The notes beneath the pieces were generated by a model. The model searched no databases. It saw only the letters and a program-made list of their open reading frames with translations, and had not been told where the DNA came from. A stretch of DNA of 64,000 nt, taken from positions 111,610,389 through 111,674,388 of the forward strand of contig NC_056527.1 of NCBI RefSeq assembly GCF_019175285.1, given 5' to 3'. The position numbers were made by a program, and so were the translations under genes. The stretch comes from Sceloporus undulatus (Eukaryota > Chordata > Lepidosauria > Squamata > Phrynosomatidae). Positions 1 through 10,937 of this stretch are shown one piece after another (position 1 is the stretch's first letter; each line of letters starts with the position of its first letter).

Positions 1-501
1 TTCTGCTCCTCCTTTCCTTTCTTCTCCTTACTGTACTTAAGTAGGGATAAGTGTTTCCCCCTCCCCATTTCTTTCCCATTCTTTCTTTGAGACTTTGTCA
101 CATGACACTTCAAAAGTGGATTTAGAGCAGGATAGTAGCATCTGTGGCTGTACCTTATCATACAACACTGTGTCTTTTCATTTGCTGGTCTCTATTCCCC
201 CCATTGCTGGAGTGCTCCTTCTCATTGATGGGCAAAACCCATCACTGCCTCCCAATCACACTGTTTTTCCTCTTTTGATGCATGTGTGATACATTCCTCC
301 TGAAGCAGTTCCAATATTCAGGCAGTCATGTGGTGTGAATGGACATGATTCTGCTCCTCTCCACCTCTCCTCCTTAATATACCGAAGTAGGATATACTTC
401 CCCCTGCATATTTCTATTCCTCCTTTCTTTCTTTCTTTCTTTCTTTCTTTTTTTCTTTCTTTCTTTCCTTCCTTCCAGTGGATTGCTATTATCATATCAT
501 T

Positions 502-541
<40 letters not shown>

Positions 542-936
542 AGCATGAAAGGCATGCTGAGAAGACCATAGGGCAGAGATGCAGGATTTTGAAGGCCAGT
601 GTGTGGAAGTCAAAGGCTAGGACCATGGAGATTTGCAAGAACTGGGTGATAGTCCCGATCTGGTATGTTTGAATTTCTTAGATAAATGAAATTGTGATGC
701 CTTAGGGCCTGGGGTATTTATGTCTTTGGCCTCCCAAAATACTATTTACAACCTCCATTACCACTATATAGTTTCTGATTACACTACTAGTGCAGTTTAA
801 TTTTCTAATCAGAGAATTAATTCCACTTTCATTTGGTTCTATTAACTTCTGCCACAAAACTCAAAATTAAAGAAGTACAGCTGTAACAATTTTGCCTGTT
901 TCCCCCTCCAATTTCCTTCTTGATGTTTTTCACCAG
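1..936 (+). other. V2R gene A, intron 4 (3' part)
   Basis: No coding sequence is supported here. The stretch aligns by eye with intron 4 of gene B (17370-18184), orphan F (53170-53947) and gene G (58800-59899), including the microsatellite block and the pyrimidine-rich run before the exon 5 acceptor. It is therefore the end of intron 4 of a gene whose exons 1-4 lie left of the window. Confidence 0.85.
421..541. repeat. TTTC-type and AAT microsatellites in intron 4
   Basis: A CTTT/TTCC run at about 421-476 is followed by an AAT run at about 507-541. The same intronic position holds a TTCC run in genes B (17714-17750), F (53520-53568) and G (59390-59438). The mirrored arm has GAAA at 31029-31080 and ATT at 30962-31008. 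Confidence 0.95.
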
Positions 937-1063
937 ACAGTTCCTCGCGCCACATGTGTTGAGAGCTGTAGCCCTGGTTTCACCAGGATTGTCCAGCCAA
1001 TGGAGCAAATTTGTTGCTATGGATGTGTTCATTGCCCTGAAGGGGGAATTTCACCTTATGCTG
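937..1063 (+). CDS. V2R gene A exon 5 (cysteine-rich domain)
   Basis: A 127-bp exon lies between a pyrimidine-rich acceptor ending caccag and a gtgagt donor. It enters in phase 0 and leaves in phase 1. It encodes a peptide starting TVPRATCVESC and containing CCYGC and CPEG, the cysteine spacing of the nine-cysteine domain that couples the Venus-flytrap module to the transmembrane bundle in V2Rs and other class C receptors. The leftover base g joins ac at the start of exon 6 to make Asp. All cysteines expected for this exon are present. It is the first exon of gene A inside the window. Confidence is high from splice sites, phase and paralogous copies at 18185, 30457 and 59900. Confidence 0.96.
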
Positions 1064-1364
1064 GTGAGTACAAAATAGTTATTTGGGAAGGGGTGGTCCA
1101 GATTCGTTTATGGTGGGCTAACTGACCAAGACATTCAGCATGAAAAATCTGCTCGTTGATTATAAGCTAGAATGGACATGTGAAATTTTTCATGCATCCC
1201 TTTTGCTAATATTATGAGGAAACTGCAGAGAATATTTGGCACCGGTTACTTTTCAGTGGGCAGAATCAAATATTTCTTACATAACACAAGTGACTGTGAT
1301 GTGATGCCTGTTAAAACTAGAAATTACATAGTAGAAACACTGAGGTTTTGTTGCTGAATTTCAG

Positions 1365-2263
1365 ACACAGATCAATGTGAGAAATGCCCAGAAGAACAGT
1401 ATCCCAACAAAAACCAGACTCGGTGTATTCCGAAAACTGTGACCTACCTATCATACAGTGAACCCTTGGGAGCAACTTTGGCTGGCTGTGCCACTTTGTT
1501 TTTCACCATCACTGTTCTAGTGGCCTGGATTTTCATTCACCACCGACATACTCCTCTTGTCAAAGCCAACAACTGGAACATTACATGTGTCTTGCTTGCC
1601 TCACTTTTACTTTGCCTTTTGTCCTCCTTCCTTTTCATTGGAAGACCTGGGAAAGTGTCCTGCCTTCTGCGACAAACCATGTTTGGCATCATCTTCTCAA
1701 CTGCTGTTTCATCTGTCTTGGGCAAAACCATTACTGTGGTTTTGGCTTTCATGGCCACCAAGCCAGGAAACAGAATGAGGAAATGGGTTGGAAATAGACT
1801 GGGACTATCTATTGTTGTTCTGTGTTCCCTAATTCAAAGTGGGATCTGTGTTATATGGCTGACAACATGTCCTCCCTTCCCAGAGCTTGACATGCACTCC
1901 CAGATCAGTGAGATCATAGTACAATGCAATGAAGGCTCAGATGTCATGTTCTATATTGTCCTGGGCTACATGGGTCTTCTGGCCATCACCAGCTTCACGG
2001 TGGCTTTCTTTGCCAGGAAGTTGCCCGATAGTTTCAATGAAGCCAAGCTGATCACCTTCAGCATGTTGGTGTTTTGTATTGTTTGGGTTTCTTTTGTCCC
2101 TTCCTACCTAAGTACCAAAGGGAAATACATGGTGGCTGTGGAGATCTTATCCATCTTGGCTTCCAGTCTTGGTTTACTGGGTTGCATCTTCTTCCCCAAA
2201 ACCTACCTTATAATCCTGAGACCTGAACTAAACAGCAGAGAGCAACTAGTAAGAAAAAAATGA
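1365..2263 (+). CDS. V2R gene A exon 6 (seven-transmembrane domain)
   Basis: This terminal exon of 899 bp starts after a ttcag acceptor and ends at TGA. It encodes about 298 residues of a class C G-protein-coupled receptor of vomeronasal sensory neurons. The order is a last cysteine-rich stretch ([12 protein letters not shown]), TM1, the [10 protein letters not shown] loop, and TM2-TM5 with LLRQ and [11 protein letters not shown]. The V2R signature follows around [27 protein letters not shown] and [15 protein letters not shown], then a short basic tail. There are no internal stops or shifts, so this is the only complete intact 7TM exon in the window. Known V2Rs sense peptide and protein pheromones and signal through Gao and TRPC2; the ligand of this copy cannot be inferred. 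The intron between exons 5 and 6 is only about 300 bp. Confidence 0.97.
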
Positions 2264-2394
2264 GGATGATCTTCACCTTTATTTCTTAATATTCCTTGGC
2301 CCACTTTCCATTGCTGTATTCCTGTCTTGGAGGTTTAGGCCCACTGCAGAATTAAAGCAGCATGACACCACTTTAACTTCCATGACTCTATCTT

Positions 2395-3005
2395 TCCGAC
2401 TTGACCAAACTCAGAACCAATGTGCATCAAAGAGTCCAGTGTATTGAAACAACAGAGAACTTTACTGAATGGTCATAGTCAGAAATTCACCAGTAGGCAT
2501 TTAAACCAGAACTGCCCCCCCAACAGCCAAGCAATATATAAAAAACCCAGAAATCCAAACTCTACCTGAACTCCATTCGGCCCCAAAACTAGCATCCACC
2601 TCCAATTCCCATTGCTTCTTCCCCCCTACTAGCCAATCCCCCTTCTCAACCTTCTCACCAACTCTGTCTCTTTCAGACTCAGGCATTTCCACCATCCACC
2701 CCTCTTTTTGTTACTACCAGACACCAATCTGATGCAGTCCACATCTTACACATTCCAAATCTACCCTTCCCAAAACTATCCTAAACATCTGCACATATCC
2801 TATTTTCCCCTATGCCAACTAGGTATCTAATTCCCCATAAGCCACAGTAACTATTAGCCTACCCCTCAGCCCAGGCAAGGAAGCATATAACATAATTTCT
2901 CATTTGAAAAGAAAACATCCACAAGAGCATTCCCTATCTATATGAGAGAATCCATGAAGAACTCTGACAGCATGCAGGTTCTGATAGTCCACCCCCTCAA
3001 AAAAA
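2395..3005 (-). mobile_element. Possible solo LTR-like fossil downstream of gene A
   Basis: Homology between the downstream flanks of genes A and B stops near 2394, which indicates an insertion in A. Read on the minus strand, the insert opens after a G-rich run. Later it has a TATA-like stretch about 150 bp before an AGTAAAG poly(A)-like signal and T-rich end, the usual order in an LTR. The mirrored copy is at about 28610-29160. It is non-coding, and its family and relation to the adjacent Gypsy piece, which lies in the other orientation, are uncertain. Confidence 0.35.
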
Positions 3006-3059
3006 CCCCACACATCACAAACATTAAATTTGTATTTTTGACTTATTAATTTATTGCTG

Positions 3060-3714
3060 CATGCAGAACTGGCTTTGAATGGAGCTGTTCATAAGAGCAT
3101 AGGGCATTCACCATTTGAAATTGTTTATGGCCATGAACCGAAGTTGTTGCCCACACTGTCAGTTGACTCATCCGATCATGTGTCGGTGACCCAGTGAATC
3201 TCTAAGTTGAATTAAAAATAATAATCATTGTAAACCTCTCTGATAGCCTCTAGGGCTGAAGGGCAGTGCATAAATACCATAAATAAATAAATAAATAAGT
3301 AAGTAAGCAAGCTTGGCTGCACATCAGGGACCAAAAAGAGACACTAAAAAGTTTGCTGATAGACATCAAAAATTGGGGTTGCACTTAAAACTGGGTGACA
3401 AGATATACTTATCAACCAAACATTTGAAAACAAGGCACCCTACTAAGAAGCTCAGACCTAAATATTTAAGGCCCTTTGAAGTCAAGAAACCGGTGAATAA
3501 TGTAAAGGCAGATTTGAGTTTGCCAAAAGCATATAGACATTTACACCCTGTTTTTCATTTCAGCCTGCTAAAACCTGCCCTGACCAGTGAACGCTGGAGG
3601 ACTGAGGAAGCTCCTCCTTTGCCAATGCTAGTAGATGGGGAGCTTAACTTTGAAATATCCAAGATATCGGACTCTATAATACAAGAAGGGAGCTTACAAT
3701 ATTTGGTTCGCTGA
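3060..3714 (+). mobile_element. Ty3/Gypsy pol fossil (integrase end)
   Basis: The conceptual peptides resemble the C-terminal part of a Gypsy-class integrase (GHSPFEIVYG; later LKLGDKIYLST, then a RPKYLRPFEV segment) running toward a chromodomain-like end. Only this terminal piece of the polyprotein survives. It is broken and interrupted by a short element at about 3212-3309. A mirrored copy lies at 27905-28560. It looks old, with no paired LTRs recognised around it. Confidence 0.8.
3212..3309 (+). mobile_element. Short SINE/L2-type 3' end inserted in the Gypsy fossil
   Basis: About 100 bp with the common squamate 3' end (CTAGGGCTGAAGGGCAGTG followed by an AAAT tail) separates the two Gypsy-like peptide blocks, so it inserted after the Gypsy copy. 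Boundaries are approximate. Confidence 0.6.
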
Positions 3715-3734
3715 AAATATTTCCCAATTGATCA

Positions 3735-3870
3735 TAATAATAATAATAAATAATTTGTTTTATTTATATACCGCAATTACAAGGATCATAGCGGTGAACA
3801 GCAAATAAGCTAATTAGCAAGTAAGCTGATTAGGGGCAAGTGGGGGCAAATCATGTCAAAGCTCTTATAT
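3735..3870 (-). mobile_element. SINE/L2-type 3' end
   Basis: Read on the minus strand, a GGTATATAAATAAAACAAA end and an ATT-type tail close a short non-coding element. The mirrored copy is at about 27780-27890. Confidence 0.55.
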
Positions 3871-5618
3871 TAGTTGGGGAATTTCATTCCAGTTATCCTG
3901 ACAAACCTGGGAGTACAAATTAAATGCTTCTTATTTTTGGGGGGTAGGAGTGGGGGGTTGGGCTGTCAGAAGCGTACATGCATACGTGGATTTTGTCAGA
4001 GGTCTAAGACAGAGACAGAGATGGTAGTACCTACAAATGGAAGACCTTTGGGACTGCAACCATATGTCAGATGCATATTTTCCAAAGCCCTGGAGAAAAA
4101 TGAACACATTGCCCACTTCCCCTCTTACTGCTCTTACTGCTACCTTTACTTCCGATCTCCTTTTAATTCTGTTCACATATTTGAAAAACCACACATTATT
4201 TTCCAAGCCATCTGTCCCACAGTGCCTTGGCTCCAACTCTCCCCCCCTTCCCAACCCAAGCATTTAAGATATGAGCCACTTTGGTCATACCATTCCTTCT
4301 TGTTCTTCTTTTCTTCTGTTATCTCTCTGAAATTTCTTAAGTTGTGATCTGTGGGCCAAAAGAATATTGTGACCCCTGTTATCAAGCACCTCAATATGAA
4401 TTTGTGGAATTTGTAGGCTTCTGCCTTTCCCGACTACCAAAATGCAAAATTTGACGTTACCTAGTTTTGAGGAAAGGATTAATTCTTTCAACAATGGGAA
4501 TGGAAGCATATTTGTGTCACAGAGCCTTGTTGCATGAGAAAAGAAAGCCAAAAAGTAATGCGAGAGCAGTGGCTTTCTCTGATCTTTCGTTCTCTTCCCG
4601 AGGGAGACGGTCGTGCCGAGGGAGATGCTTGTAAGAAGTGTGTCTTTTGCTGTACTGGAAAAAATCAGTTCAACAAAAAGCATGCTTTTATGACTGTTTC
4701 CCTTGGGAATAGAATGGAAGTGTTACAAGATGATGCAGAGAGGCATGGAGAAAGCCACTACTCTTGCACACCTTTTTGGCTTTCTTTTCTCATGTGATCA
4801 GGCTAAAAGACCAAAGTTGAGCCTTCTGCCAGTTTGATCATATGGGATAGGGAAAGCCTTCTTTAAATTATTTTGAAAATAATTTGATCACTTCTTGCAG
4901 GGCAAAGTAAGTCCCCCCTTTTCCTGCCACTTTTGACCCAATCAGGTAGTGGCCAATGGAGAACAGGGGCAAAGAAGGATCACCACCGGCTATGGCCCAA
5001 GATCTAGTATGGGATGATGATGTGACCCAATCAATCAACCATTCAATCAATCAATCAATCAATCATTGATTGATTGATGTGACCCTCTGGAACTGCCAGA
5101 TGACCACCACCCCCAGGAGGTCCCTGAGGGTGCCTGCATTGGCTATCAGAACATAGGCAGCAACATTCCTCACTGGATGGTCCCCCACCAGCTAGTATAC
5201 AACAATATTGGGGATCGAGGGGGAAGGAGGAGAATCCAAGAAAGGGTCACAGCCAATATCTGGTACTACATACCCACAGTGGAAGCATAATGTTGAGTAA
5301 TCTTCAAGTCTGTTCAAAGACTGGGGTTGAAAAGGAGGCTTTGGGAAGATTCTCCTTGTTGGGATTTCTTGGCACTTAAGCAGGCCCCCTTTTTTGTTAT
5401 TTTTATTCCTTGAATAAAGGGTGAATAAAGATATCACTGTTTTGTGGATTTTACATGTTACATTCAAATACAATGATTGCAAAATCCAAAAACTTCCAAA
5501 ATCCAAAACACTTCTAGTCCCAAACATTTCAGATAGGGGAAACTCAGCCCTAGTTATTGTAATGTGGACCCTTCTGTTTGGTTTGGATACTTCATAGTGT
5601 ACAAATGAGAGTGGCTAT
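3871..5618. other. Intergenic DNA, no gene recognised
   Basis: No exon or long convincing reading frame is seen. The stretch is repeated in inverted orientation at 26086-27780. It contains a GATT/AATC microsatellite with hairpin symmetry near 5028-5089. The sequence from about 5400 is shared with the contig at 40980-43476, so it is paralogous flanking DNA. Confidence 0.7.
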
Positions 5619-5956
5619 GGAGTTTGTCACACCCCAAATAAACCCGACTCACCTCTTCTGAGTTAGATTTGATTAGAGGATGCAGTCAGGTAATATTGCA
5701 GGAGAAATGACACCATTGCCGCCACCTGACTGCATCCCGCCTAAACCCTGAATACAAGTGGTGCTCAGATGGCCGATTTGCAAAGCTGGTAGCTTCCTGT
5801 TTTTGAAAAACGGTTGATTGAGCACCGCTTGTAGCTGGATTTTAGGCGGGACGCAGTCAGGCAGCAGCAACAGCGGCATTTTCACTGCAATAATACCTGC
5901 CTGCAAATCTAACCCAGGAGAATCAAATCGGGATTATCTGGGGTGCAATAAACTCC
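5619..5956. mobile_element. Long-TIR MITE (338 bp) with 3-bp TSD
   Basis: The two halves are near reverse complements for about 150 bp each, beginning GGAGTTTGTCACACCCC and ending GGGTGCAATAAACTCC. The flanks are tat on both sides (5616-5618 and 5957-5959). The paralogous locus near 43405-43415 lacks the element and reads straight from ggctatg into ttggacc. It is non-coding. A 3-bp duplication would fit a PIF/Harbinger-like family, but the superfamily is not certain. Confidence 0.8.
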
Positions 5957-7671
5957 TATATTGGACCAGGTCTATGGGAAACATGTTCCTAATTTCAAAG
6001 TGCACACACTGGTTACTTGTCCATTACTAGGCCCAGTGCAAGGTCTTGAGTTCAGTATTAAAAGCCCTCAAGACTTCTGAACTAAAGGCCTAATGGTGAT
6101 GGTGGAAACTGGGCAAAAAATGCTGCCGATGACCTTTGAGGTTTTCAATAAATATCACAATTAATAAATATTAGGCACAATACAGATAGGACAAAAGAAG
6201 TCAATTTAATTTCTTTTTTTAAAACTTACACGTAACAAGAATTAGCTAAATAACTTTTCTCCTTAAAGGGGGGATGGAAAAAAAAAAGAAGAAGTATAAT
6301 TCAACATGAGTTATGTTTAATCTTAATCCCAATATTATTTCTATGAATGTTTATGTCATGTTTGTTTGTTTGTCTGTGATCTTATGATTTCGTGTTTGTT
6401 TGTGACTTTTAAAGATGCAATGAATAAAGATTATTTTAAAAATTAGGAAAAAGTGCTGCCAATGACCTTTGAAGCTTCCAATAAATATCCAAATTAATAT
6501 GCCGTAGGATATTAATATATTAGGAAAAAAATTAATGGGAAAGTATAACATATATAAATAGCTTTGCACTTGTTGCTAATAATTACAATCTTCTGAAAGA
6601 TTGAAATCATCCAAACAGCATAATAAAGCAACATGACACCAAAAAGATCAAAGGGAAGTAAAGAAACCTTTTAAAAATGTACTATCTTCCAAGATTCTCT
6701 GGAGAGGGAAGGGCAGGACACGGTGAATGGGAAAGGTTCGTCTTAGGTCAGTTTACCTTCACCTCAGATGGTAGTTAGCACCAAAGACACCTCCTTGACG
6801 AGAAAGTTGTGAAGACCAGAAGCTCAATAAGTTCTCATCCTAAACTATTGCTGTTATTGTTATTGTGTACCTTCAAGTCATTTATGATTTATGCTAAGGA
6901 GACCACAATAAAATCACTCCTGACAGATGGTTATCCATCCACTGTTTAAAAACCTCCAAAGAAGGAGACACCTCCACCCTCCAAGGCAGCATATTCTACT
7001 TTTGGACAGCTCTTACTGTCTGGAATTTCTGCCTAATGTTTTGATGGAATCTCTTTTCCTGTAGTTTGTGTCCTGTGCTTTCCCCCATTTATCTCAGTTG
7101 GAAAGTTTGATACAGTATATTTCATGACCCCAAGTGAAGAGCACTACACTATACAATCAACACAAATCAGGCCAACATGTTTTCTTTGGCTTTCCTCCAG
7201 TTGTACAAGGACTAAAGGCCTTTGAGGATAGACCTTTTCCACCCCTCAATTAACTGGAATGCTATGCCCAGTGTCTCTTTCTTCTGGAAGTCCCAAAGGA
7301 ACCCAAGGCTGTTTATGGGACTAAGAACCAAAACAACATGGCCGTGTGTACCATGTCAATGCTGTGTCTATAAAGACTCAGTTCAGGATGCCATGTCATA
7401 GCTGAGTGTAAGTGTCCTTCAACTCAATGGGTCCGACTGCTGTGCAAATCCACATGGAATTGCTCTGGAAGTAGTTTTGATATTTCATCTGGTGGATAAA
7501 AAACACAGTTTGAAATCTGCCTCTTGATAAGGCTGCCAGTTATGCTGTGGTATGTGGGTTCTTCTGGATGCTTTCAAAACAGATTCAGCTCACAGTTACA
7601 CAATTATGCTATTGGTTATGTGTGTGACAATGCAAGTGTTTCATTGGTTCCAACCATTGCAAACCTACAAT
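5957..7671. other. Upstream region of V2R gene B
   Basis: No exon is visible before the exon 1 start codon at 7672. The stretch holds a partial SINE (about 6850-6910, with a GTACCTTCAAGTCATTT box common in squamate SINEs) and an old CR1 3' fragment. The proximal promoter of gene B must lie near its right end, but no specific element can be named. It is mirrored at 24125-25766. Confidence 0.6.
6917..7132 (-). mobile_element. Old CR1 LINE 3' fragment
   Basis: On the minus strand this matches the last part of CR1 ORF2. It aligns with 12120-12290 around the TTTCCTGTAG and TGTTTAAAAACCTCC blocks but with many more differences, so it is an older subfamily copy. Confidence 0.65.
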
Positions 7672-7883
7672 ATGTTTTTCTTATCACTACTCATCGTCTT
7701 CATTCCATCATCTCTCACAGTCAGCATGAGTTTGAACAACAGTAGACACAGTCAGCAAGCAAAAGCTCTGCCTCACATCTTTAGTCCTAGAGATAATATA
7801 ATTGGAGAATTTGTATCTATGGTGTATGCGGAGTTGATTTTACACAACTTTATGGAGTATCCACGGTCTTACACACTAGGAAC
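7672..7883 (+). CDS. V2R gene B exon 1 (signal peptide)
   Basis: The 212-bp coding exon starts at the ATG at 7672, chosen because it opens directly into a hydrophobic signal peptide (MFFLSLLIVFIPSSLTVS). The rest matches V2R first exons, with HIFSPRDNIIGEFVS and a terminal YTLG. The donor is gtaagt, leaving two bases (ac) that pair with the t opening exon 2 to make Thr. This phase-2 join is the strongest evidence that both calls are right. The reading frame is also open upstream to 7552, so a longer start is possible but would spoil the signal peptide. A broken copy is at 23920-24124 and another at 38306-38505. Confidence 0.85.
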
Positions 7884-7904
7884 GTAAGTAGATAGGTCTT
7901 CATT

Positions 7905-8780
7905 CCCCTGTAATCTGTATTGGAGTAACCGTCTCCATACTTCTTGTGGCATTTCTCTGAACTTTTGTCTGTTGAATTTCATTGTATTAATTCCAGGCCA
8001 GTTTTCTAATTTATCAAGGTCCTTTTGAATTCTGTTCCTATCTTCTAATGTTTTAGTTGTCCCTCCTAGCTTTTCATCTGCAAATTTGAAAAGCATTTCC
8101 CCCACCCCATCATCTAAAGGGATTGATAAACATATTTAAGAGCATGAGCTGCAAGACAGAATAGTGGCACTCTATTCTGCTTTGGTCAGGCCCCACCTGG
8201 AATATTGTGTCTACTTCTGGGCACCACAATTCAAAAAGGATGTTGAAAAACTCGAACGTGTCCAAAGGGGGGGCGACTAAAATGGTGAAAGGTCTGGAAA
8301 CCATGTCCTATGAGGAACGACTTAAGGAGCTGGAGATGTTTAGCCTGGAGAAGGTTAAGAGGTGATATGATAGCCCTGTTTAAATACTTGAAGGGATGTC
8401 ATACTGAGGAGGCAGCTGACTTGTTTTCAGCTGCTCCAGAGACTAGGACCCGGAGCAGTGGATGCAAGCAACAGGAAAAGAGATTCCACTTCAACATTAG
8501 GAGGAACTTCCTGACAGTAAGGGCTGTTCAACAGTGGAGCACACTCCCTCAGAGTGTAGTGGAGTCTCCTTCCTTGGAGGTCTTTAAGCAGAGGCTGGAT
8601 GGACATCTGTTGGGGATGCTTTGATTGTGATTTCCTGCATGGCAGGGGGTTGGACTGGATGGCCCTTGTGTTCTCTTCCAACTTTATGATTCTATGATTC
8701 TGTGGAACTCCACCTGAGACCTGTTTGCAGTTTGGAGCAGAGTCATTGATGACAACTCTTTCAGCATGAACATTCTTTGA
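7905..8780 (-). mobile_element. CR1 LINE fragment, interrupted
   Basis: On the minus strand, 7930-8110 encodes a reverse-transcriptase piece (FADEKLGG, then LDKLENWPG). Near 8161 the match breaks off and resumes at about 8704-8780, where the next upstream CR1 block (CTCCACCTGAGACC) follows. The break is filled by a plus-strand CR1 copy. Frames are degraded. Confidence 0.75.
8162..8703 (+). mobile_element. CR1 LINE 3' end inserted into an older CR1
   Basis: This is the C-terminal end of CR1 ORF2 (RRLRGDMIALFKYLKG; FNIRRNFLTVRAVQQW) plus the 3' end with repeated ATTCTATG units at 8688-8703. It is a 5'-truncated copy of about 540 bp lying in opposite orientation inside another CR1 fragment. The inverted-arm equivalent between gene C exons 1 and 2 lacks this block. 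Confidence 0.85.
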
Positions 8781-9134
8781 AAGAGAGCAGATTGCTGGCT
8801 CTGAAACCAGTCAGGCCGTGCATCTCCTCCATGTCCATACTGAATTTAAGAGGAACTGTCTTATGTACAGAATTAATTTTGGGAATAGGGGTCAGCACAC
8901 TGGACAGTTCATTTAAAGCTCAAACTAAATCCCAGAGCAGATCTATCATCTGTTGTTTAAATTTCAAGCTCGGCCCCCAAAATCAAAAACAGAACTGGAA
9001 CACATATATAGAAACTTGGCCAAAGGGCAAATGACTAATTTTCATGCAAATTTAAGGGTTAGATTGTCATTGATATGAAGTGTGCTTGTTGCTCTGATAT
9101 TAGATTGTAAGACTATGTTAAACTCTATTTACAG

Positions 9135-9426
9135 TCTCATGCCAAAAAACTACCAGTATGTCCTTGCCTTTGTTTTTGCCATTCATGAAATCAACAGCAA
9201 CGCCAGGCTGTTACCCAATATCACACTAAGATCCCAGATCTATGAGAATGTTTTTAATCCACTGAGAGCCTCTTTGTCCACTTTGGATCTGCTTTTCACC
9301 TCAGAAGGTGATCCCCTGAATTATCTCTGCAAGAGAGAGAAGAAGCTAATGGCCATTATTGGTGGGCTCACCTCCTACAACTCCATCCAAATGGCCAACA
9401 TCTTAAATACATACAAGATTCCACAG
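9135..9426 (+). CDS. V2R gene B exon 2 (Venus-flytrap, N-terminal)
   Basis: The 292-bp exon lies between a tttacag acceptor and a gtatgt donor; it enters in phase 2 and exits in phase 0. The peptide begins LMPKNYQYVLAFVFAIHEIN and ends NTYKIPQ, the canonical start of the periplasmic-binding-protein-like (ANF receptor) domain of V2Rs, with GGLTSYNSIQMANI before the end. There are no internal stops. Copies with frameshifts occur at 23093-23368 (gene C) and 37471-37755 (gene D). Confidence 0.96.
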
Positions 9427-9839
9427 GTATGTTATTTTTATTCTTCTGTTTTATTCTTCCAGATACACAGGGTTACTCTATAGGAAAGAAAGGGATGCAG
9501 GTTACTTACTTAAAGATAACACCTTGAATTTTATTGGTTCCACCAAGTTCTTATTGGTTCTACAGCAAGTAGAGCAGACACATTGAATCAATAGCTGAAT
9601 GAAGTGTCAACTTGCTGGTCCATCCAAATGATTCAATGGGTCTCTCTAGTATGGAATAATCAGCGGAGTCAAGCCAAGAAATGGGTCACCTGCCTTCTCT
9701 TCGCAATGTTTTGTAGACTTCCCTCAGTTAATTGAGAAAAGTTCTCTTATGTCAAAAGCTACTTCCCATGAACACATTACAATGTGGGAGCATCAGCTAT
9801 CTTTAGCCAATCTTTTCTGAATGCAATATTTTAATAAAA

Positions 9840-9990
9840 TAAAAATATTTTTTTTATTTCTATCTTGCTTTTTGCCAGGCAATCAAAGCGGCTTACAACT
9901 GGTTAAAATACAGCCATATATACATAATGCCCCCCTTAAAACAAGATTAAACAATGTAAGATTAAAAACTACATATTAAAACTGACTAAG
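9840..9990 (-). mobile_element. SINE/L2-type 3' end in intron 2
   Basis: The minus-strand reading ends in GCAAGATAGAAATAAAA, preceded by a GTAAGCCGCTTTGATTG block, the general 3' end of squamate L2-related short elements. The mirrored copy is at about 22560-22690. Confidence 0.6.
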
Positions 9991-10379
9991 CTAAATAAAA
10001 ATCATCATGGGCAGAGTTCACAGGATGGGAAGTCTTATTTGTGGCCGAGCATTTGGCTTTCCCAAATGCAATATACTGTATCTTCTTCTTTTTTTTATCA
10101 ATCTGGTTAGAGCCCCCTCCTGAGAGTCTTCTTTGGGCCAGAAATCTCTCCCACAAAATGGGTTTTGCTTATAATATGACTGAGAATGGCAGCTGTCCTA
10201 TATAAAGTCAGACTGCCAATTTGTGTGGCTCAATTTTGCTAAACCAGGGTTGAGGAACCTTTAGATATTGTCCAATTACATTTTCCACCATCCCTAACCT
10301 TTGATCACATTATCTGGTGAGACACTGAGGGTGACAGATTCCCCACCTTCGCTTTACCATCAATAATACTAGGTTTTCA

Positions 10380-10392
10380 AGAGATCAAAGAT

Positions 10393-10442
<50 letters not shown>

Positions 10443-10640
10443 CTTTATTTATAAAGCACTGTAAATTTACACAGTGCTGTACATACAGCCTTTTAGTTAG
10501 ACGGTTCCCTGCCCGCAGGCTTACAATCTAAAAAGACACAGCACAAAAGGAGAAGGGAGAGGTGGTGGGGAAGGGGATCAGGCCTGGACCAAGGAATGGA
10601 GGAAGGGCTTGGGTTCTTAGTGGATGGTCAAAAGGAGAAG
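10380..10640 (-). mobile_element. Short interspersed element with ATT-type tail
   Basis: An ATT run at about 10396-10440 is the tail of a minus-strand element whose body contains TTTTTAGATTGTAAGCC and GGGCAGGGAACCGTCTAA. A clearly diverged relative is at 21890-22170, in the opposite arm. The inner edge of the giant inverted repeat falls in this element. Confidence 0.65.
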
Positions 10641-10937
10641 GGAATCAGAGTAGGGAAGGGGGAAAGTCCAGTTCATCTGCTCTCTCACTCAGGCCTCTCC
10701 CCCCCTCAAGATGGTGGTCAGAAGGAGGTATCCTTTCAACCCTTAACCAACAATGCCAAGGAATCAACCTGGGAATTTCTGCATAAGCATCATGTGCTGT
10801 ATCATAAAGTTGAGCCCTCTCCCCCAGTTTCTGTTCACTGGAAAGTCCTCTCTAAAGGTTTAAAGATTTATTGGGGGATACAGATTGGTTGGATGCATTC
10901 CTTAGGGTTTTTATTACATGTTTTACAATTTGATTAG

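Larger units (their letters stand above)
1..10640. repeat. Arm 1 of a giant inverted repeat
   Basis: This stretch reappears in reverse complement at about 21890-31480. Landmarks in matching order are V2R exon 6 (1365 vs 30165), exon 5, a Gypsy remnant (3060-3714 vs 27905-28560), a long-TIR MITE (5619 vs 26085), V2R exon 1 (7672 vs 24124) and exon 2 (9135 vs 23368). The left end lies beyond the window. The inner end falls inside a short interspersed element near 10640. Coding parts of this arm are clean and open. Confidence 0.93.

Noticed and set aside
2395-3714. One intact Gypsy element with LTR plus pol
   Set aside because: The LTR-like block and the integrase-like block are in opposite orientation and no second LTR was found.
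3313-3714. A functional host gene of 133 residues
   Set aside because: Its sequence is that of a Gypsy integrase end and it is part of a fossil element.
4534-4797. An open frame beginning MRKESQKVMREQW
   Set aside because: No recognised domain or splice context, and the arm 2 counterpart does not preserve the frame.
5028-5089. GATT/AATC hairpin as a regulatory or replication element
   Set aside because: It is a simple microsatellite with a phase flip; nothing else supports function.
7552-7671. Longer gene B start at 7552
   Set aside because: It would put about 40 non-hydrophobic residues before the signal peptide; the ATG at 7672 gives a normal V2R leader.
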